From Paenibacillaceae bacterium (GTDB taxonomy: Bacteria; Bacillota; Bacilli; Paenibacillales; YIM-B00363): a stretch of 7,220 bases of DNA. The stretch spans positions 1-7,220 of the forward strand of contig JAGWXQ010000073.1 in NCBI GenBank assembly GCA_018969805.1, given 5' to 3'. The position numbers and the translations under genes are program-made. The notes beneath the pieces were generated by a model that had not been told where the DNA came from, made no database searches, and was given only the letters and a program-made list of their open reading frames with translations. Positions 5,913-7,220 of the stretch are shown here, piece by piece. The number at the start of each line of letters is the position of its first letter. The stretch's first letter is position 1.

Positions 5913-6711
5913 CTGCCCGACTCCTTTCTGTATGCGCACGCATTACGCCATCGTACACATCTTTTCTGCGGTCTTCCCACACAGGGATGCGTGCACGCAC
6001 TTCATCGATGACCGCACCGTCGAGATCATACACGAGCACCTGCTCGTGGTCACCTGCCTGCGCAAGCACATCGCCCCACGGGGAAACGATGCAGGAGTGC
6101 CCGCCCATCCCTTCCTCATGGGCATCGACCGCATTGCAAGCGACGACGTACACTTGGTTTTCGATCGCACGCGCACGTACGAGTACGTCCCAGTGTGCCC
6201 TGCGTGCACGCGGCCACTGTGCCACGACAAACAGCGTCCGCGCACCCATTTGTGCGAGCGCACGCATGTGCTCTGGAAAACGAATGTCATAGCACACACA
6301 CAAACCTGCCAAATGTCCTGCGATCGGCGCCACCACAAGGCGATCTCCCGGGACAAACACTTCGTGCTCCTGCATCAGTCGAAACAAATGCACTTTCGCA
6401 TACGCATCGATCACGGATCCGTCCCGATCGTACACGATCATCGTGTTTTCCCATTTTTCGCCACGCACTGTAGGAACTGTCCCAGCGACGACACATACCC
6501 GATGCTGCGACGCAAACGCCCGCACGTCATCGAGATGCCGCGCATCTACCGCTGGAAACGCATCAAACGCATATCCACTCACCCACATCTCGGGCAATAC
6601 AATCACATCGGGATCGTGTACGAGTGCGTCTGCCATCATCTGCTGCGCGCGCATGACGTTTGCCCGCACATCCCCAGGGGTGACGTGCATTTGCACGATT
6701 GCGATACGCAT
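5896..6711 (-). CDS. Carbon-nitrogen hydrolase, omega-amidase-like (nitrilase superfamily)
   Basis: A 271-aa nitrilase-fold amidohydrolase, the usual length. The catalytic triad is visible as E41 (VIVLPEMW), K106 (AYAKVHLF) and C140 (CVCYDIRFPE), with the supporting Glu near 115. ARAIENQVYVVACN (180-193), SPWGDVLAQAG (210-220) and a terminal IPVWEDRRKDVY (242-253) resemble the YafV/omega-amidase (2-oxoglutaramate amidase) and YkrU/MtnU branch. The exact substrate cannot be fixed from sequence. The frame opens with GTG at 6720 and ATG at 6717. The ATG at 6711 is chosen because the SD GAGGAG (6720-6725) is 8 nt from it but too close to the others, and MRIAIVQM is a typical start. It is the first gene of an operon with leuC and leuD, overlapping leuC by 17 nt. 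Confidence 0.92.
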   Translation of the reverse strand: MRIAIVQMHVTPGDVRANVMRAQQMMADALVHDPDVIVLPEMWVSGYAFDAFPAVDARHLDDVRAFASQHRVCVVAGTVPTVRGEKWENTMIVYDRDGSVIDAYAKVHLFRLMQEHEVFVPGDRLVVAPIAGHLAGLCVCYDIRFPEHMRALAQMGARTLFVVAQWPRARRAHWDVLVRARAIENQVYVVACNAVDAHEEGMGGHSCIVSPWGDVLAQAGDHEQVLVYDLDGAVIDEVRARIPVWEDRRKDVYDGVMRAHTERSRADEDDV

Positions 6712-6728
6712 CCGCATCACTCCTCACG

Positions 6729-6780
6729 CTGATCATACACGGTACACACCATAAATGCAAGTTTGTCACCACGTGATCAG
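6729..6780. promoter_or_regulatory. Inverted repeat CTGATCA..TGATCAG flanking the amidase promoter region
   Basis: CTGATCA (6729-6735) and TGATCAG (6774-6780) are exact inverted repeats 38 nt apart. They bracket the candidate -35 and overlap the candidate -10 of the amidase-leuCD operon. They could be operator half-sites for a looping regulator. TGATCA is itself palindromic, so chance is a real alternative. Confidence 0.25.
6732..6760 (-). promoter_or_regulatory. Candidate sigma-A promoter for the amidase-leuC-leuD operon
   Basis: On the minus strand TTGCAT (6755-6760) and TATGAT (6732-6737) are spaced by 17 nt. The -10 matches at 5 of 6 positions; the -35 matches only TTG. Transcription would begin near 6725, leaving a very short leader of about 14 nt in which the SD GAGGAG lies almost at the 5' end. 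No T-box or attenuator is visible upstream. Confidence 0.4.
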
Positions 6781-6850
6781 ACACGAGCCCGTACGATCTC
6801 GGTCTCGTCAAAAAAAAACGGACAACACAAAAACAGAGCGCGGCCAAGCA
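6781..6850. other. Intergenic stretch with hairpin and A9 run, no gene seen
   Basis: An imperfect hairpin (ACGAG.CCG at 6783-6791 pairing with CGG.CTCGT near 6800-6808) is followed on the plus strand by nine A (6810-6818). The T-run would precede the hairpin on the minus strand, so it is not an intrinsic terminator in either direction. No ORF, RNA gene or riboswitch is supported here. Confidence 0.3.
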
Positions 6851-6860
6851 ACGCTATGTA

Positions 6861-6930
6861 CACCGCCTATTGAAAACATCGTTTCAAAACAAACCGTACT
6901 AAGCAAATAGATCGTTCGATGGTTTTGCGT
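6861..6930 (-). repeat. Dispersed repeat, copy D (degenerate, inverted)
   Basis: Read on the minus strand, this stretch contains AAACCATCGA (6916-6925), TTTGCTT (6901-6907) and ATGTTTTCAATAGG (6866-6879) in the same order as copy B. Over the last 26 nt (6861-6886) it agrees with copy B at about 22 positions. The middle is about 18 nt shorter. It is therefore probably a decayed copy in the opposite orientation to copies A, B and C. Confidence 0.5.
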
Positions 6931-6987
6931 ATACCCCCATCTGCCTCTAATACGCATGATTTCAAAAACGCACGTATTTGGTAACGA

Positions 6988-6999
6988 TGTTGATCAACA
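6988..6999. promoter_or_regulatory. 12-bp perfect palindrome TGTTGATCAACA
   Basis: The dyad lies between repeat copies D and C in the non-coding right edge. Such dyads can be repressor sites, but no promoter is evident beside it. Confidence 0.25.
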
Positions 7000-7051
7000 A
7001 GACACATCCTCGTCTTGGCCAAACTTATCCCTCTTGAGATGCGTCCCATCC

Positions 7052-7153
7052 ATGAAAAAAACAGCTGAACAACAAAAAGCGTTTTTTGATCATCATCATC
7101 GGCATCGTGTGCAACAAAACATTCGTATTGTATCGCTCGCTATGGTACACTGA
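7052..7153 (+). CDS. Doubtful small ORF, 33 aa, possibly a truncated gene start
   Basis: The frame starts MKKTAEQQKAFFDHHHRHRV and ends SLAMVH shortly before repeat copy C (7176). The N-terminus is gene-like (basic start, then a His-rich amphipathic stretch), but no SD precedes the ATG and no family is recognised. It may be the surviving 5' end of a gene broken near 7150, or chance. Apart from repeat copies, palindromes and the operon promoter, this is the only coding candidate in 6712-7220. Confidence 0.15.
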   Translation: MKKTAEQQKAFFDHHHRHRVQQNIRIVSLAMVH

Positions 7154-7175
7154 GTGCAGCTGTCGCCCTCAAACT

Positions 7176-7220
7176 CATCCGTATTTCAAACCATCGATCC
7201 GTTTCACAAAAATGCCTTTT
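7176..7220 (+). repeat. Dispersed repeat, copy C (runs off the window)
   Basis: From CATCCG at 7176 to the window end, about 41 of 45 bases agree with copy B and about 40 with copy A (hand count). The core CCATCGATCCGTTTCACAA is identical to copy B. The orientation is the same as A and B. The GCTGCG left edge of A and B is not conserved, so the true boundary may be CATCCG. The right half lies outside the window. Confidence 0.75.

Noticed and set aside
4504..6732. 742-codon plus-strand open frame opposite leuC and the amidase
   Set aside because: It is antisense to two genes with unmistakable catalytic motifs, has no SD and reads as Cys/Arg/Thr-rich low-quality protein. It is a shadow of GC-biased coding on the other strand.
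6783..6818. Hairpin beside the A9 run as an intrinsic terminator
   Set aside because: The A-run follows the hairpin on the plus strand, so on the minus strand the T-run comes before the hairpin. Neither direction gives hairpin-then-T.
6867..7049. 60-codon minus-strand ORF
   Set aside because: It overlaps decayed repeat copy D, lacks a well-spaced SD and shows no recognisable motif.

Overview
The window looks like a chromosomal segment of a Gram-positive, probably Bacilli-type bacterium of moderate GC content. The reasons are the strong Shine-Dalgarno (SD) sites (AAAGGAG, GAAGGAG, GAGGAG) 7-10 nt before most starts, a consensus sigma-A promoter (TTGACA-17-TATAAT), a YfhP-type membrane protein and a Bacillus-like LeuC/LeuD pair. 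No species can be named from sequence alone.

Left part (1-2045, minus strand): three consecutive genes, each with its own SD and an N-terminal signal peptide, run leftward from one near-perfect promoter at 2017-2045. The first two encode cysteine-containing secreted proteins of unknown function (352 and 216 aa) that seem to share a weak Cys framework. The third is cut by the window edge. The operon therefore exports a set of unknown proteins.

Middle (2046-3435): an intergenic region with little certain content precedes a plus-strand yfhP-like gene (start at 2275). Residue 329 of that protein is an in-frame ATG behind a perfect AAAGGAGG. This suggests a fused, or separately translated, two-helix membrane protein at the C-terminus.

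Convergent intergenic region (3436-3873): it holds what looks like the wreck of a gamma-carbonic-anhydrase/hexapeptide-repeat gene. It also holds two ~95-100 bp copies of a dispersed repeat with short inverted ends, and the intrinsic terminator of the leftward leu operon between them.

Right part (3874-6711, minus strand): a tight operon of a carbon-nitrogen hydrolase (omega-amidase-like), leuC and leuD. The hydrolase overlaps leuC by 17 nt, and leuC and leuD overlap at ATGA. LeuCD form isopropylmalate isomerase of leucine synthesis. The amidase may link to transamination chemistry, which is inference.

Right edge (6712-7220): no confident gene. It holds a possible promoter for the operon, palindromes, a degenerate inverted copy of the dispersed repeat (6861-6930) and a further copy running off the window end (7176-7220), with a doubtful 33-codon ORF between them.
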